In this document: positions 35,734 through 47,473 of the stretch, piece by piece
How positions within the stretch are numbered: position 1 is the stretch's first letter
Layout of the letters: each line of letters starts with the position of its first letter
Origin: Quercus robur
Lineage: Eukaryota; Streptophyta; Magnoliopsida; Fagales; Fagaceae
Length of the DNA stretch: 64,000 bases
NCBI RefSeq assembly: GCF_932294415.1
Contig: NC_065538.1
Coordinates: 24,949,957 to 25,013,956, forward strand
Direction of reading: 5' to 3'
The notes under the pieces: generated by a model
Database searches by the model: none
Seen by the model: only the letters and a program-made list of their open reading frames with translations
Told to the model about the DNA's origin: nothing
Translations under genes and position numbers: made by a program

Positions 35734-35769
35734 TAAATGGATTACGTAGAATCCTACGTAATCCATTTA
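35734..35769. repeat. Perfect 16-bp inverted repeat with a 4-base loop
   Basis: Arm TAAATGGATTACGTAG, loop AATC, then its exact complement. It is too isolated from any gene to call a terminator or operator. Confidence 0.8.
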
Positions 35770-38017
35770 CCATTGAATAACATTCATTATCATTCATAGA
35801 AACAAAGGTTTGGCAAGTGTTGTCATTCAAAACTCCATGCATTTTTCCATTTCTTAGATCCTTATATGAGTGGATATCAACTTCTAGACAATTTTCCATT
35901 TCTATTTTCCCTTTATATTGGAACTCATCTTTTGCTTACAATAAATTGATTAATTTATGTGACATTGATGCTTATTTATGTTTGTTTTGATAGGTCTTGT
36001 GTTGTTAGTTGGTGTTCCAAGGGATAAGAATATTACCGGTATGTTCTCTCTTCTTTAATTGAGACTGATTTTACTTTGCTATGTGCAGGCAACTAGTATG
36101 TTGGGTGTTAGTTGGCTGATGTGTTTGTATATGTGAATATGAAACAATATTTGGGTATTGTGAATTTTTTGTGCATGTTTTTATTGCGTTGTATCACTAT
36201 GTGTGTGCACATGAAGTTTACAGAGATGAGATATTGTGAAATTTATATTGTGTATTCAAGCAAGAAAATGGAAGGTGTCCTGGGTAGTGTGTTGTTACCT
36301 TTGTTTTTTCTGCTGCTTTTTTTTTAGAGCTCTTTCTGGTGTTTGACTGAGGATGATGCTTGGTGTTCTCCGCTCTCTTATTTTTCTTGGTATTCCCTTC
36401 CTTTACTGTTTCTTGAGTAGTGTTTGTTCTTTTTAATATTATTTATGTTTGTTTTGACAGATCCTGCACTGTTAGAGTTAATGATGAGTGATTTTTCACT
36501 TGTTTCATTTGTTTTTATAAATATATGCAGGCAATTGCTAGAGGGGAGGAGGGCATGACACTCTTTTTTGTCTGCTACAATCCAAACTGTGGCCATCAGT
36601 GGAGAGATTGAGAGTCTAGGTTTTGATGATAGTAGTATTTTGGGATGAGAGTATGTCATATGGAGTTTAGAAGACTTTTATTATTGATCCATGGACCTTC
36701 ATGTTAGTTGAAAACATGTTTTCAATATTTGTTGCTTTTCAAATTATTTTATATACCATAGTTACTGGTTGAGTGTTGGCATATGTATTGATATGCCACT
36801 TTATTTTTTGTTGACCAAAATCTCCACCAATTTCTTGGTCATACTTAATACTTAATACATGGTAATGTTAATGAATTTTATTTTGGATTATATTTCATTG
36901 GTCAATTGAAATATTATGTGTACTCTAGTTCGTTTTGAGCTGAGTGATATATATTTTCAACTTTTTAAAGATAAATTTATTGGTTATTTTTAGTTAAAAT
37001 GTTTTGGATTTAAAAATAAATTAAATTAAATTAAATGGGTATCGAGTTAAGTATGGATATCCATGGATAATAAATCCGGGTAGATATCAGGTATGGATGC
37101 TAATGGGTATTGCTATCCGGGTATCCATAGGCAAATATTTCGGATAGAGCATGGGTATACCCGATCCATACCCTACGCATGGCCATCCCAGAAGGAGTAG
37201 GATCCCCAGTGGTCATTATTATTCATTAAGGTCTTTTGTCATTTTACTCACTCAGGATAATTATACTTGTACTTTCACGGTTTATGTAAAGTATACACAA
37301 TTATATTTACTTTAACGCTTTAACGGTTTATATTGTATAAACAATGTACGAAGGGAAAAACATAATTTTTCCTTACCACTCTATGTATTGATTTCATGTT
37401 TTATATCACTAAATAGGAAACTAACAATAAAGAATGACCCCATTGTTCATTTAGAAAAAAAAAAAAAAAAAAAAAAACTTTGCAGGTTTATCCTCATTTA
37501 ATTGATTAAAAATGTTGGGAAAAACGTTTTGAAAATAAGTAACTCAAACTTTTCGCAAATGGCCTACATGCATATTAGGATTTATTTTTTTATTTTTTTA
37601 TTTTTATGAGAACCTAGGAAAATTATTAAGTGCTTATGAATTACATAGAAGTGGTGCTTCTTCATCTCACACAAATGGAGCAACCCATCATGCATGAATT
37701 TAACGTATTATGAGTACCTACTATTATACGAGAGGAATGACCGAATTGCTATACTCCTAAGTATTGAATAATTACTTATCATATCATGTAATTTTGAAAT
37801 GATCAAAAAAAATTTAATACCACATTAATTTAAGGGATAATAAAATTGGATAGGGCAAAAAAAAATGATGCTACCACTAATACTCCATAATTCTTGAAAA
37901 CTATAGACTCAAAAAACAAAAATAAAATCAGAAATTTATTATTATGTTTTTTATAGAAAATTATTATATATAAAATTTTAATAATCAGAAATTTATTATT
38001 ATGATTTCTTAAAGCGC

Positions 38018-38595
38018 CACAGTAGAGTATCTATAGCAGTGGTTTAAAAAATGCCAATTTTAAATTGCTATAATAGGTTAACCTATTATGGTAGAGATAA
38101 AGTTTAACTATAAAATTAGTTGTAGTCTAAGGTTTCAACCTTACTCAATAAAATAAATATTACTACATATTTTGAAAATCTAACCGTTAAATTGTATGTT
38201 CTTTACGCTCATAATAGCCATATCAAACTTTGTATCAATCAGATATTATTTACTATATGATTTATAAGCTTATATTTTATGCATAATTTTAAACTATAAA
38301 AACTTGCATTTTAAACAATTTATTGATGACATACCTATTGATCCTTAATTTTCTAGAAATTTTGTGAGCATGGAGGACATAGGAAGATGTAATCCAATGA
38401 TAAATTTGTCAAAATCTACCTTTAATAAAAATATATTGAGTATAAGGTTGTAACCTAAAGTTACAACCAATTTTGTAGCTAAATTTTGTTCTTGTAACAA
38501 TTTTTAAAAGTGTTATATTAGGTCTCCTATAGTAGTGGCGGTTTTCAAAACCGCTAGAAAAAAAACGTAGCTATAGAACTAGTTTTTTTATAGTG
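38018..38595. mobile_element. Small CACTA-like relic with a single satellite-like unit
   Basis: The right end read inwards is CACTATAAAAAAACTAG, a CACTA-type terminus. CTATAGC and GCGGTTTTGAAAACCGC-type subterminal words occur near it, and looser CTATAGCAGTGG at the left. The interior 38158-38470 is one copy of the unit that is tandemly repeated at 50646-55972. The left end is uncertain. Confidence 0.35.
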
Positions 38596-39332
38596 CTAGT
38601 TGAATTACAATGCTATTGGCTTATTATTATGAGAAGTACTACATCCGCAACATTTTCACAACAAATCCAAGGTGGTAAGTTTTTACTAGTTCTAATTTGA
38701 ACCCATCATTGAGAAGTGCTCACCAATAATCGCCAATAACAACCCACAACTTAGGATTTATTGTAAAAGTGTTGTAAAAATATTGTAGACATATCAATTC
38801 TCTATTGTTATTGATATGATGTCAATCACAATAATTCATTATTGACTCTATTTGTAAGTGCTTCATGGTAAAATTAAGACAAATTTGATTATGAAAAAAT
38901 TTAGGACAAATTTAAAAAGGAACACAATTAAATATATATTAAAAATTATCTAAGTTTATTATTATGTTCTCTTAAGGATAATATTTGGCAAGTATGTAAA
39001 TAATTAATTTTTGATTGTTCTAGTGTACTTAAAGAACAAGGTAGTTTGTTGGCTTATTAATATACTTAGTTGCTTTTTTTTTTCTTCTTCTTAACATATT
39101 TTTTTGATAATCTCTTCTTTTTAACATTTTTTTTTTCTGTTGTGATGTAATAGAATTATTTACCGGTTATATTTTAAAAACAAGTTATAAAATTGGGTTA
39201 GTTGTTATGAAAATACATTGAAAAGGAACAGTCAATTTTCTAGAATATTGAAAAAAAAAATTCATTGAAATTTATATTTGAAGTAAAATTAATTTTGGTA
39301 AGAAAAATTGATTAGCTTCAAATAGGTTGGAA

Positions 39333-39694
39333 GTAATTTTAAATGGCTTTGAAATAGAATGAGTTAGAATTAGTTTCATATGAATAATTGGAGGGGCATT
39401 TAGCAACAAAAAAAAAATGTAAAATCAAATTGGAGTGACATTTCAAATAAAGTTGGAGTATAATTAATTTAAATGAGATCTTTAATGAGAAAACTGCCTA
39501 GAGAAGCAAGTCATAATTTTAAATGGCTTTGAAATAGAATAATTTAGAATTAGTTTCATATGAATAATTGGAGGGGCATCTAGCCAAAAAAAAAAAAAAA
39601 TGTAAAATCAAATTGGAGTAACATTTCACATAAAGTTGGAGTGTAATTAATTTAAATGGGATCTTTAATGAGAAAACTGCCAAGAGAAACAAGG
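39333..39694. repeat. Two-copy tandem duplication of about 180 bp
   Basis: The unit starting AATTTTAAATGGCTTTGAAAT at 39333 is repeated from about 39512, sharing ATAATTGGAGGGGCAT and TTTAATGAGAAAACTGCC in each copy. Confidence 0.8.
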
Positions 39695-40671
39695 CATAGC
39701 TTAAATCTTCTTATCCATTTATGGTTAGTTGAATTCTACACTTCTCCCAAGATTATGGCAAAAGATTTCAAACTTATAATCTCATGAGGTCTTAAAAACC
39801 ACTAAATTAACCCCTTAAGGTTGATGAAGATATCATTAATGAATAAGAAATTCATTAAAAAAAAGTTAAAAGATAATGAAATAATATAACAGAAAGATAA
39901 TAATAAAAAATAATCACAATGATGGTCAAACATGAAATATAATTTTTTTTATTGCTTAAAAATATTAGATAATTATCTAATGCATATATCACTTACAATA
40001 ATTATTATTATTATTATTATTTTAGAATCATCACTTACAAAATTATTGTGGTAATACTTGTTTCAATTTTTCATGCAAAAAAAAGTTTTTCAAAAATAAA
40101 ATCTATAAAACCCTTCTTAATTTTTTTTTTCTTTTGAGAATCAACATATTGATAAAGCTGTTAGATGGATTACCACATTATCAATCAAAATAAGATGTTA
40201 GCAAAATATCAATATATGAAATTAATTAATAATTTTTTCTCATAAAGCAAAAACATGAATTTTAAGTACACAAATTTATTTCTGCTGTTCACTCTAAAAG
40301 AAGTACACAAATTTATAATCTTTAAAGTTAAATAAATATATTTAATTAATATTTAATTATAAAAAATGTCCTTAAATTGTAATCTTAGGGGTTTCAAATG
40401 TATCAAACCAACCTATTTAATGTCATTTGTAAAATAACACATTATATAAAGTTTAATTTTTGTTAGAAAAAGTAATAATCATAAAAAATAAAAATTAAAA
40501 AACTAAGATTACGAAAATAAATAATAATCATTCCTTTTTTTCTCAACTTTGACACCCATCATCAATGATACTCTGAAATAGAACATCGTGGTTCGTGGAT
40601 GATATCAGTAAACATGCTCGCATGGCAAGTGAGTCCACTTGCCTTCATTTAGGTGAGAGGGAATACATGAA
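39695..40671. other. Intergenic AT-rich DNA
   Basis: Only A/T-rich simple sequence is seen, including (TTA)n near 40000-40020. No gene or clear repeat boundary. Confidence 0.5.
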
Positions 40672-40864
40672 GAGTAATGCTACAAGTACAAATTATTTTA
40701 TATTATATTTACAAACTATTGATGTAACAAATTCTTATTAATTCTAATACAGGTCCACTACTAACATTATATTTATGTTTACCAATAATTATTTGAATAT
40801 TACCAAAGTCACATTAGAAATTTGTAAAAATGTTGTAAAATAATTTGTCTCTGTAGCATTACTC
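40672..40864. mobile_element. MITE, GAGTAATGCTACA family
   Basis: 193 bp with terminal inverted repeats GAGTAATGCTACA / TGTAGCATTACTC and extended complementarity inward (ACAAATTATTTTATA against GTAAAATAATTTGT). Same family as 56668-56917. Confidence 0.7.
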
Positions 40865-40955
40865 ATATATTAAATCATTGATGATATCACCAGCCAAAGA
40901 GAGAATTAATTATTATGCAATCATTGGGTTTTGACTTGAATGTATAACAATCATT

Positions 40956-41094
40956 GGTCCATTTGGATTGACAAGAAAAGAGGGGAGTGGAGATGAGTAA
41001 AATAGAGTAAAGTTGGTTAGAAAGTAGGCTATTTTCTGGCAAACTCTACTCCACTCCCCTCCATCCTCCTACCCTCCTTTAATCCAAACAGGCC
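40956..41094. mobile_element. MITE with GG(T/C)C-TTTGGATT termini
   Basis: GGTCCATTTGGATT at the left and AATCCAAACAGGCC at the right form imperfect terminal inverted repeats. GAGGGGAGTGGAG is mirrored by CTCCACTCCCCTC inside. It may be a Tourist-like element; the target duplication is not clear. Confidence 0.6.
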
Positions 41095-41295
41095 TTAAGT
41101 GAAGTTTTAAAATTGATAAGGTAGCTTTTTGATATGATAAATGCTAAATTTGATAGTATCTCAGATGTGAATACTCTAAGCAGAGGATATTGACACGTGG
41201 CAAATATTTCACACATAAGAGCATCTCAACAGGTCTAGTGCTCCGATGCATTATACCTAAGCCAGTTCCCTTTTTCATTACCCCAGCCTGGCATT

Positions 41296-41450
41296 ATAGA
41301 GTGGTGAAAAGTTCTAACTTGACCATTTGAGGGTATTTGGCCGGTACCACACCGGTGCTCTCTGTTAGGTCTTCACTTTTTGTGTTGTACAGGTGTTGTT
41401 TTGAGCACATAAAGACCGTGTGACTTACTGTTGATTTTTCGACATCATCA
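41296..41450 (+). repeat. Ty3/gypsy-type LTR 3' fragment
   Basis: Matches the end of the solo LTR at 49341-49831 (TTCTAACTTGACC, GTATTTGGCCGG, ACCACACCGGTGCTCTCT, GTGTGAC) and ends in the same way (...ATCATCA). Confidence 0.65.
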
Positions 41451-42089
41451 TGGTTTAATCGGAATGAGGTGCGTAACGATGGAAGCAAGAAGAGCGGCAT
41501 GGCGTTAGTGCAGTGGACAAAGCAATATCTACGAGAATATCATGAAGCTAATGATGTCCCTCCAAGAATGTTACGGCCTCAAGTGGTGGTCTGGACTCCT
41601 CCTCCAATGTCAAGATACAAGGTTAACGTGGATTGCACAGTCTTTTCGGCTCAAAAATCTGAAGGTGTTGGAGTTTTAATCCGAGACCCTTTTGGGCAGG
41701 TAGTTGCTGCGATGAGCAAGAAGATAAATGCACCTTTGGGTGCATTAGAAGCCGAGGCGAAAGCATTTGAAGCGGGCCTTCAGTTTGCTCTGGACGTTGG
41801 TGTGCATGATTTTATACTTGAGGGTGATTCCATGTTACTGTGTAATGCACTAAGTGGACATTCTTTACCCCCATCCTCAGTGGCCTCAGTGGTTAGGGGT
41901 ATAAATATGAATTGTGGGGTTTTAAGCCAAGTGAATTTTTCACATGTTAAGAGGCAAGGTAATAGGCCAGCCCACTTATTAGAAAAATATGCTCTAGGTA
42001 TTGTTGATTTCTTGACTTGGATAGAAGAAAATCCATACTTTTTAGTGCAAACTCTTATTCATGATGTATCTATCTTATGTGATTCTTAA
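41451..42089 (+). CDS. LINE ORF2 C-terminal RNase H-like domain (partial)
   Basis: The frame is open from 41451 (WFNRNEVRNDG) to the stop at 42087-42089. RNase H-type (RVT_3) words are in order: YKVNVDCTVF (the usual GA after the first Asp is changed), GVGVLIRDPFGQVVAAMSKK, EAEAKAFEAGLQFALDVG (catalytic Glu), FILEGDSMLLCNAL (Asp), FSHVKRQGNRPAHLLEKYA. In plants this domain ends LINE ORF2 and removes RNA from the cDNA hybrid. There is no start codon or upstream RT, so it is a truncated transposon copy and not a host gene, although the frame itself is undamaged. Confidence 0.8.
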   Translation, partial: WFNRNEVRNDGSKKSGMALVQWTKQYLREYHEANDVPPRMLRPQVVVWTPPPMSRYKVNVDCTVFSAQKSEGVGVLIRDPFGQVVAAMSKKINAPLGALEAEAKAFEAGLQFALDVGVHDFILEGDSMLLCNALSGHSLPPSSVASVVRGINMNCGVLSQVNFSHVKRQGNRPAHLLEKYALGIVDFLTWIEENPYFLVQTLIHDVSILCDS

Positions 42090-42128
42090 ATAAAGTTTCA
42101 GTCTTTCCATCTAAAAAAAAAAAAAAAA
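41451..42128 (+). mobile_element. 5'-truncated LINE (L1-type) 3' end with poly(A)
   Basis: Encodes only the C-terminal RNase H region of a plant LINE, followed by a short 3' UTR with AATAAAG and a 16-base A tract at 42113-42128. It begins exactly where the gypsy LTR fragment ends. Confidence 0.8.
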
Positions 42129-42243
42129 CTTGTAAATTTTTCGATGGTTGAATAAGAGATCTGAAATTCAGTTCTTACCTATACTAAAAACTCACTGTTA
42201 TCTTGATCTGATAATAAAAGGTACACCAAAAAAAAAAAAAAAA
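42129..42243 (+). mobile_element. Possible SINE 3' end
   Basis: About 100 bp following the LINE tail ends in its own 16-base A tract (42228-42243), preceded by TCTTGATCTGATAATAAAAGG, wording like plant SINE tails. No clear A or B box survives. Confidence 0.3.
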
Positions 42244-43017
42244 GAGTTCAGTTTCAAACAGCCAAATGTGGGCCATTGAAAACACTATTTCACTTCCTAT
42301 TTCACAAAAAACAACAATAAAGAGATCATAAGGCAAAGAGAATAAATAAATAAATAAAATGGATTGCCATTTCTGCCATTTTGGCCTTTTGCAATCGTCT
42401 GGTCTCTCACTGACGCACTATCAGTAAGTTTCTAGTTTCTTAATAAATTTTTCTTTTTGATAAAGAAATTGGCGTTAAATATTATTTAGGCTTGGGATTG
42501 TTTTTGCTACATGTATATAGGTGAGATTTTGGTTTTGATTATGGTATTTTGATTATTTCGGATTGATTGTTTTTGCTTAAACCTTATGACTGACAACCTT
42601 TCACCATTTACATATAATAAAAAACCGGAACATTTAGAATCAAGTAACACAGAGAGACAGAGAGGGATAGCAAGAAAGAGGAAACAGAGCACCCCCACCA
42701 ACCGGGAGGTAAAGCTTTGAAAGAAAAAATACATAGGACTTTAAAGTCCGGAATTTGGGTTAGAATTCCTTTGAACTAAAGTTTTTTGGGTTAGAATCAA
42801 ATTGCTGCTTTAAGAGATTTATTTATTTTGGATATTAGAGCTAGATTTGGTTTTGCTTAGGCTATTTGTTTTTATATAACATCAAGACCCAAATTTAAAA
42901 GTAAGCTTTTAAGTTAATGAGGTATTGCATAACTCCTTGAGGCATGGCTAAAATGTTTTATTCTTTACAGATTCTCACCACAATTTTAAAAAGGGCATGT
43001 GGGTTGCGTGTTTTGTT
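42244..43017. other. Intergenic, no gene recognised
   Basis: No coding or repeat signal beyond a short (TAAA)n near 42340. Confidence 0.45.
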
Positions 43018-43785
43018 CATTAAGAGCATTAGTATTCGTGGTGCTAAAAAAGTATATTGCTATTTTTAGCATCACCAATCACAAAAATGGGGCTGCAATG
43101 GTGGAGTTATAACCAAAAGATTTGGCTTCTTAACTACAGTGAACAGTCAAAGATGGCTGTGCACTGTACCTCAAAAGTAAAAATAAAAAATAAAATAAAA
43201 TAAACTATTTTATTGTAGTGTTCAAAAAAGTAGGCATTTTTTATTTATTTATTTTTTTCCTTCTCATTTCTCATCTCGTGCCCTCTCTCTCCTCAATCCT
43301 TCATTTTCTTCTCCACTCCTCGCCACCACATTCACCCAGCCGCCACATTCGCCAACCTTGCCTACCCAGCTTCAACCCACCTCACATAGCTCGACCCACC
43401 CCTGCCCATCACTAATCTCTTCCTCCATACGTTGATCTCGCCTCGCCCAGCTGCCATAGACCCACCTCACCTACTTCGACCTAAGCCCCAAGCTGCAAGC
43501 CGCCTGTGTTGTGTTGTGGTTGCCAAAATAGAGTGGTGGTTGTGGCCGTTGGTGGAGGTGGTTGTGACTATTGGTGGAGGTGGTTGTGGTGTTTATTTGT
43601 TTTTTTTTTGTGTTATTTATGTTATTTTATTGTGTTGTTTAAGTTATTTTATTGCATTGAAAGTTAAAATAAAACTACTGATGTTGAGTGTTTTGTAAAG
43701 TGAGAAAATAAAATAAATAAAGTAGTTTTTGGTAGAGCTAAATAGCTAAAATTATGGCTCTAACAATGTGAATGCTTACAGTCTC
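43018..43785. mobile_element. Possible non-autonomous DNA transposon
   Basis: The left edge TAAGAGCATTAGTATTCGTG and the right edge AATGTGAATGCTTA are imperfect inverted complements, with TTTTTAGCA/TAGCTAAAATTATGG words repeated inwards. The C-rich stretch 43255-43480 and G-rich 43535-43590 give short ORFs without domains. Confidence 0.35.
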
Positions 43786-44168
43786 TGTTTTTTTTTTCCT
43801 ACCTTTGCTAGGGACTAACAAGGATATTTCAATTAGTTCATGCATGTGATTTGTATAATGTACTATTAGGTTTACAGTTCCTTGGTATATGAAAGGAGTT
43901 GCTTATGAGATTAATGTTCATAGTTTCCTACTATTTTCCAATTCTTTTATCTTTATGTTTATTGCCTATATGGTTTTCCCTCTTTCGTTCCTGCCAATCT
44001 TGTTTTGAATGTACCTATTATATCATTATTATATAAAATACTAGCATCTGATGCATGTGCTAGAGGGTTTTTTTTTTTTTTTTTTTTTAATAAAGGTTAA
44101 TAATTTCCATTCATCAAAATTCAGGGTTGTTGCATTCTTTAATCACAAAAATACCTAAGGGTGTAATG

Positions 44169-44208
<40 letters not shown>

Positions 44209-44862
44209 ATGAGTAGTCAAAATTGAAATTTTAAAATACTTTAAATGAAAGGTTATTGCAAATGATTTTTTGCTTTTCCTAGATATTGAGTATCAATAAA
44301 GTGAATGAAATATATATATATATATATTTTGATGGGAAGTGAATGAAATATATAGCCCTTTGACATTTCGTATTGTAAATGTAAGTCTTAAGTTGCGCTT
44401 GGGATTAAAGTTTAAAGTCAGCTTATTTTACCATTCAACTTATTTTTACTATTATTTATAGGTCATATTACACTTTTTGATACTATTCACGGGTCCTACT
44501 ATACTATTTCAATTAGTTTTTACTTTTATCTATAGTACTTTCAGTAAAAAGTTTTCAGTTTCAACTAAATAAACTATTTCCAAACGGACAGTTAAGGTCC
44601 GTTTGGTTAACCCACGTTTGCATCTACTTTTTTTTTTTTTTTTTTTTTTCAAGTCTAGCGCCTGTTGCACTGTTCATCATGGGACATGAACAGTGCAATC
44701 AGGCAAATGAACAGTAACCAAAATATATATTTTTTTATTATTTTCAGTTTTTAGCAAAATAAGCAATATCTAAATGCACACTTAGTGGCTGAAATGTGCT
44801 AATCCCTTTCGTTCCATATTTTTCACCTTCTCTTTACGATCAATGATATTTCAATATTGGCA
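43786..44862. other. Intergenic with simple repeats
   Basis: T run near 44067, (TA)n near 44172-44205 and 44310-44330, T run near 44630. GGTCCGTTTGGTTAACCC at 44596 is MITE-like, but its partner end was not found. Confidence 0.4.
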
Positions 44863-45340
44863 TGGTATTAGAGCAGAACGATTTGACTTTGCTTGAATCT
44901 CCTCACTCACATGATTTTCCTCTTGATGATAATTTCTAATATAATCACCTTATCAATCATCTTTTATTATCTACCTTCTTTTTTTTCTTCATATTTTTAA
45001 TAGAAAATATTACCATTTATTCACGCATATTGGTAATTTTATTCACTCATTTCTGACTCACAATATATTGCTTCATGGTAAACTATTTTGTCACATCAAT
45101 GTTATGTTGACGTGCTTATAGAATTTCTTGAGGGTTTCTTGCATATTACTCATTGAGGGGGGAGTCACCAATTCAATGGCGTTGTTTTTATTAGCCCCAG
45201 AAGTACCAAAACGGATTCATATCAAGTTCTACCTTTATTGGCTAATTTTATTGTACTTCGAAAAAAGGAAAAAAAAAAAAGTTTTGGAAGACAATCATTT
45301 CTACATCTTATCAATGGTTAATACACAACATGAGGGGGAG
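44863..45340 (+). mobile_element. Possible collapsed interior of a Copia element
   Basis: TGGTATTAGAGC at 44863-44874 differs by one base from the iMet primer site. GAGGGGGGAGT near 45155 and GAGGGGGAG at 45332-45340 look like PPTs, the latter directly before an LTR. Only about 480 bp separates them, with no coding. A 5' LTR was not identified. Confidence 0.4.
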
Positions 45341-46433
45341 TGTTGGAAAGTTTGAGGGAAATCTTACTGTAAAGTTGTTATTTACAACTATTTTGTATTG
45401 GTTTTAATTCCGTGCCAAATTTGATTGTAATTCTGTTCAATCATTTTTCCCTATATTTTATGTGAGATTTTATTGTAAGGGTTGTGTATGAGAGAGAGTG
45501 TAAAGACTCAAAACTCTTATTAAAGATTAAGTGGATTTCGCGAGAAGATTCACAAGAAGCTATCCCATGAAGTAAGTCACGTGCTGAGCACATGACTGGA
45601 ATGTGAAGAGTCATGACAGTTGGAGGTTTTGTGAGTAATTCACGGGTAAGGACTTCCCATGAAATACCCGTGAAACATTCTGTTTTGTTGTTTTGTCGTT
45701 TTTACTCTACCAAGGCTTTACCCATACTATATATACCCTCATTACCCACATATTGTAAGGAGTGATTTTCAAAGAGAAAACCCTAGCATACACTCTTGAG
45801 AGTCAGAGATTGTCATACCCACAATCATCTACACATTTCCTTGTGGTTTTCCTCTACTCCTACCTCTCCATATCCAAATCCTTGAGAAAATTATATATAG
45901 CCCAAACACTTGCCACACCCAATTTGAGTGTAAAGTGAGTTTTTGGTGCTAGGAAGCATTGGAAGAAGCCAATCGTTGATAGATGCAATCGTGTTGAATT
46001 GCGTGATCCAGGAAAGCTAGAAAAGACAAGGCTTCGTCAAGTCAGTTGATAGTAGGAGCTTGGAGGGCTCAAGTACATGGGGGTAGACTAGGTTTGGAGG
46101 GTTTTTTGTTATTCGTGTACTCCAACTTGTTCTCTAGTGGATCGATTTACCACTTGGAGAGTGACAGAGAGGTTTTTCGCCGAGTTCTTCAGTTGCCTCT
46201 TCGATAACACGTCTCGATATTATCTTGTATTTGCATTTTTCTTCCCTACTCTTTTAGCTTTCATTTTATTGCTGATATTTAATAAATATGGCTTAGAGTA
46301 ATTTTATTGTTTGTTCGCTCGCATTTACTCTTATTTCACACTTAGTTTAAGTTAAAGTAAAAACAACCGAGCCATAACTTTTAATTGGGAGTCTAAACAA
46401 ACTCTTGTGTTTATACACAAATTTGAGCTTACA
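45341..46433 (+). repeat. Copia-type LTR, related to the young element's LTR
   Basis: Starts TGTTGGAAAG after a PPT and ends ...GAGCTTACA at 46433 (46439 is also possible). It shares order and phrasing with the LTR of 808-10432 read on its coding strand: CCGTGCCAAATTTG near the start, GAGAGGTTTTTCGCCGAG, CCTCTTCGATAACAC, ATGGCTTAGA and a final GTCTAAAC. TATATATACCC near 45730 would be the TATA box. It is diverged, so it is an older relative. Confidence 0.7.
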
Positions 46434-46445
46434 CTTACAAAAAAG

Positions 46446-46860
46446 CATTACAACAAAAGTGGACTATGATGACAAAACCTTTTGTCACAATATGTCCTTA
46501 TTTCATCACTAAATACATATGGTGACGAAACAGCATTCGTCACCTAAGCTCCGTCACAGAATGTATTGGTGACGAAAATGTTTCGTCACCAATATAAAAA
46601 TGATAGGTGACGAAATTTTTTCATCACCAATAAAAAATGATAGGTGACAAAAGTTTTTTGTCACCTAATATTTTCGTTACTAAACCTTATTTTCAATGAC
46701 GGAATATTCCGTCACCAAATGTATTTTTTTCCCCAATTTCAATCGATTAGGTGACGAAGTTTTGCATCATCGACTTTTTTTTTAAGTTCAATAGATCAGG
46801 TGACGAATTCTTTTGTCACCAATTTTTGCTTATAGCCAGATATGGCAACAAAAATTATTG
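46446..46860. repeat. Left subterminal repeats of the CACTA element
   Basis: Many copies of GGTGACGAAA / TTTCGTCACC and decayed forms, in both orientations. They are likely transposase binding sites by analogy with other CACTA elements. Confidence 0.75.
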
Positions 46861-47470
46861 TCACCAATTTTATTTTTCTATTAATATTCTTTACGTTTAC
46901 TTGACATTACATTAACTTGTTTATTTCTAACCAAATCCATAAAAAAATAAATAAATAAATAAATAAACATCCATTCATTTTTAACCAAATCCATATAAAA
47001 AAAATATTAAAAAAAAACATCCATACAACCTAAAAATGCAATAAAGATGTTTTACAAAGTAATTACAACTATTTATATACAAATGATGTCTTAGCTTCCA
47101 AACTTTACAGAAAATATTTGAGTTCAAGTAGTCCCACAAAAGCTATCATTTTGCCACCAATCCTATATCTGCACAAGTATAAAGGAAAATATATCAATAA
47201 CAAACTTGACTGCAAACCTATATCCCTGATAAGATGTACTACAACAAAAAAAAAGATTATTATTAGTAAGACAACGCAAAAAATATCCACAGAATACCCA
47301 ATAACAAACTAAACAAAATAATCATAATGCAACATTATATGAAGCCAAACTATCAAAGAAAGAAGACCCACAATATTCTCATCAAATAAAAACCAAACCC
47401 ACATTACAAACCATGGAGAAATCATAAAGAATGCAGAAAAATCTCAATTAAAAAAAAACAAATAAAGTGA
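46861..47470. other. CACTA interior, no gene
   Basis: A-rich, with an AATAAATAAATAAATA stretch near 46945. Two small overlapping ORFs at 47105-47312 on opposite strands have no recognisable domain. Confidence 0.5.
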
Positions 47471-47473
47471 AAT

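Larger units (their letters stand above)
34382..38017. other. Intergenic DNA with simple repeats, no gene
   Basis: Contains a tandem pair of about 30 bp (ATTTTTATAAAATTTATTTAAG twice at 34590-34650), (TA)n followed by (TGTA)n at 34830-34880, (TA)n at 35427-35451 and an A run near 37455. 37040-37190 has repeated GGGTAT/GGATATCC words like those in hAT-type plant transposons. No ORF has a recognisable domain. Confidence 0.45.

Noticed and set aside
35675..35899. 74-codon minus-strand ORF
   Set aside because: It spans the perfect hairpin and has no similarity I recognise; chance ORF.
41451..42089. RNase H-like ORF as a host gene
   Set aside because: No start codon or upstream exon, followed by AATAAAG and poly(A); fits a truncated LINE.
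43218..43698. Two plus-strand ORFs, Pro/His- and Val/Gly-rich
   Set aside because: Low-complexity C-rich and GGTGG-rich DNA inside a probable transposon; no domain, no consistent frame.
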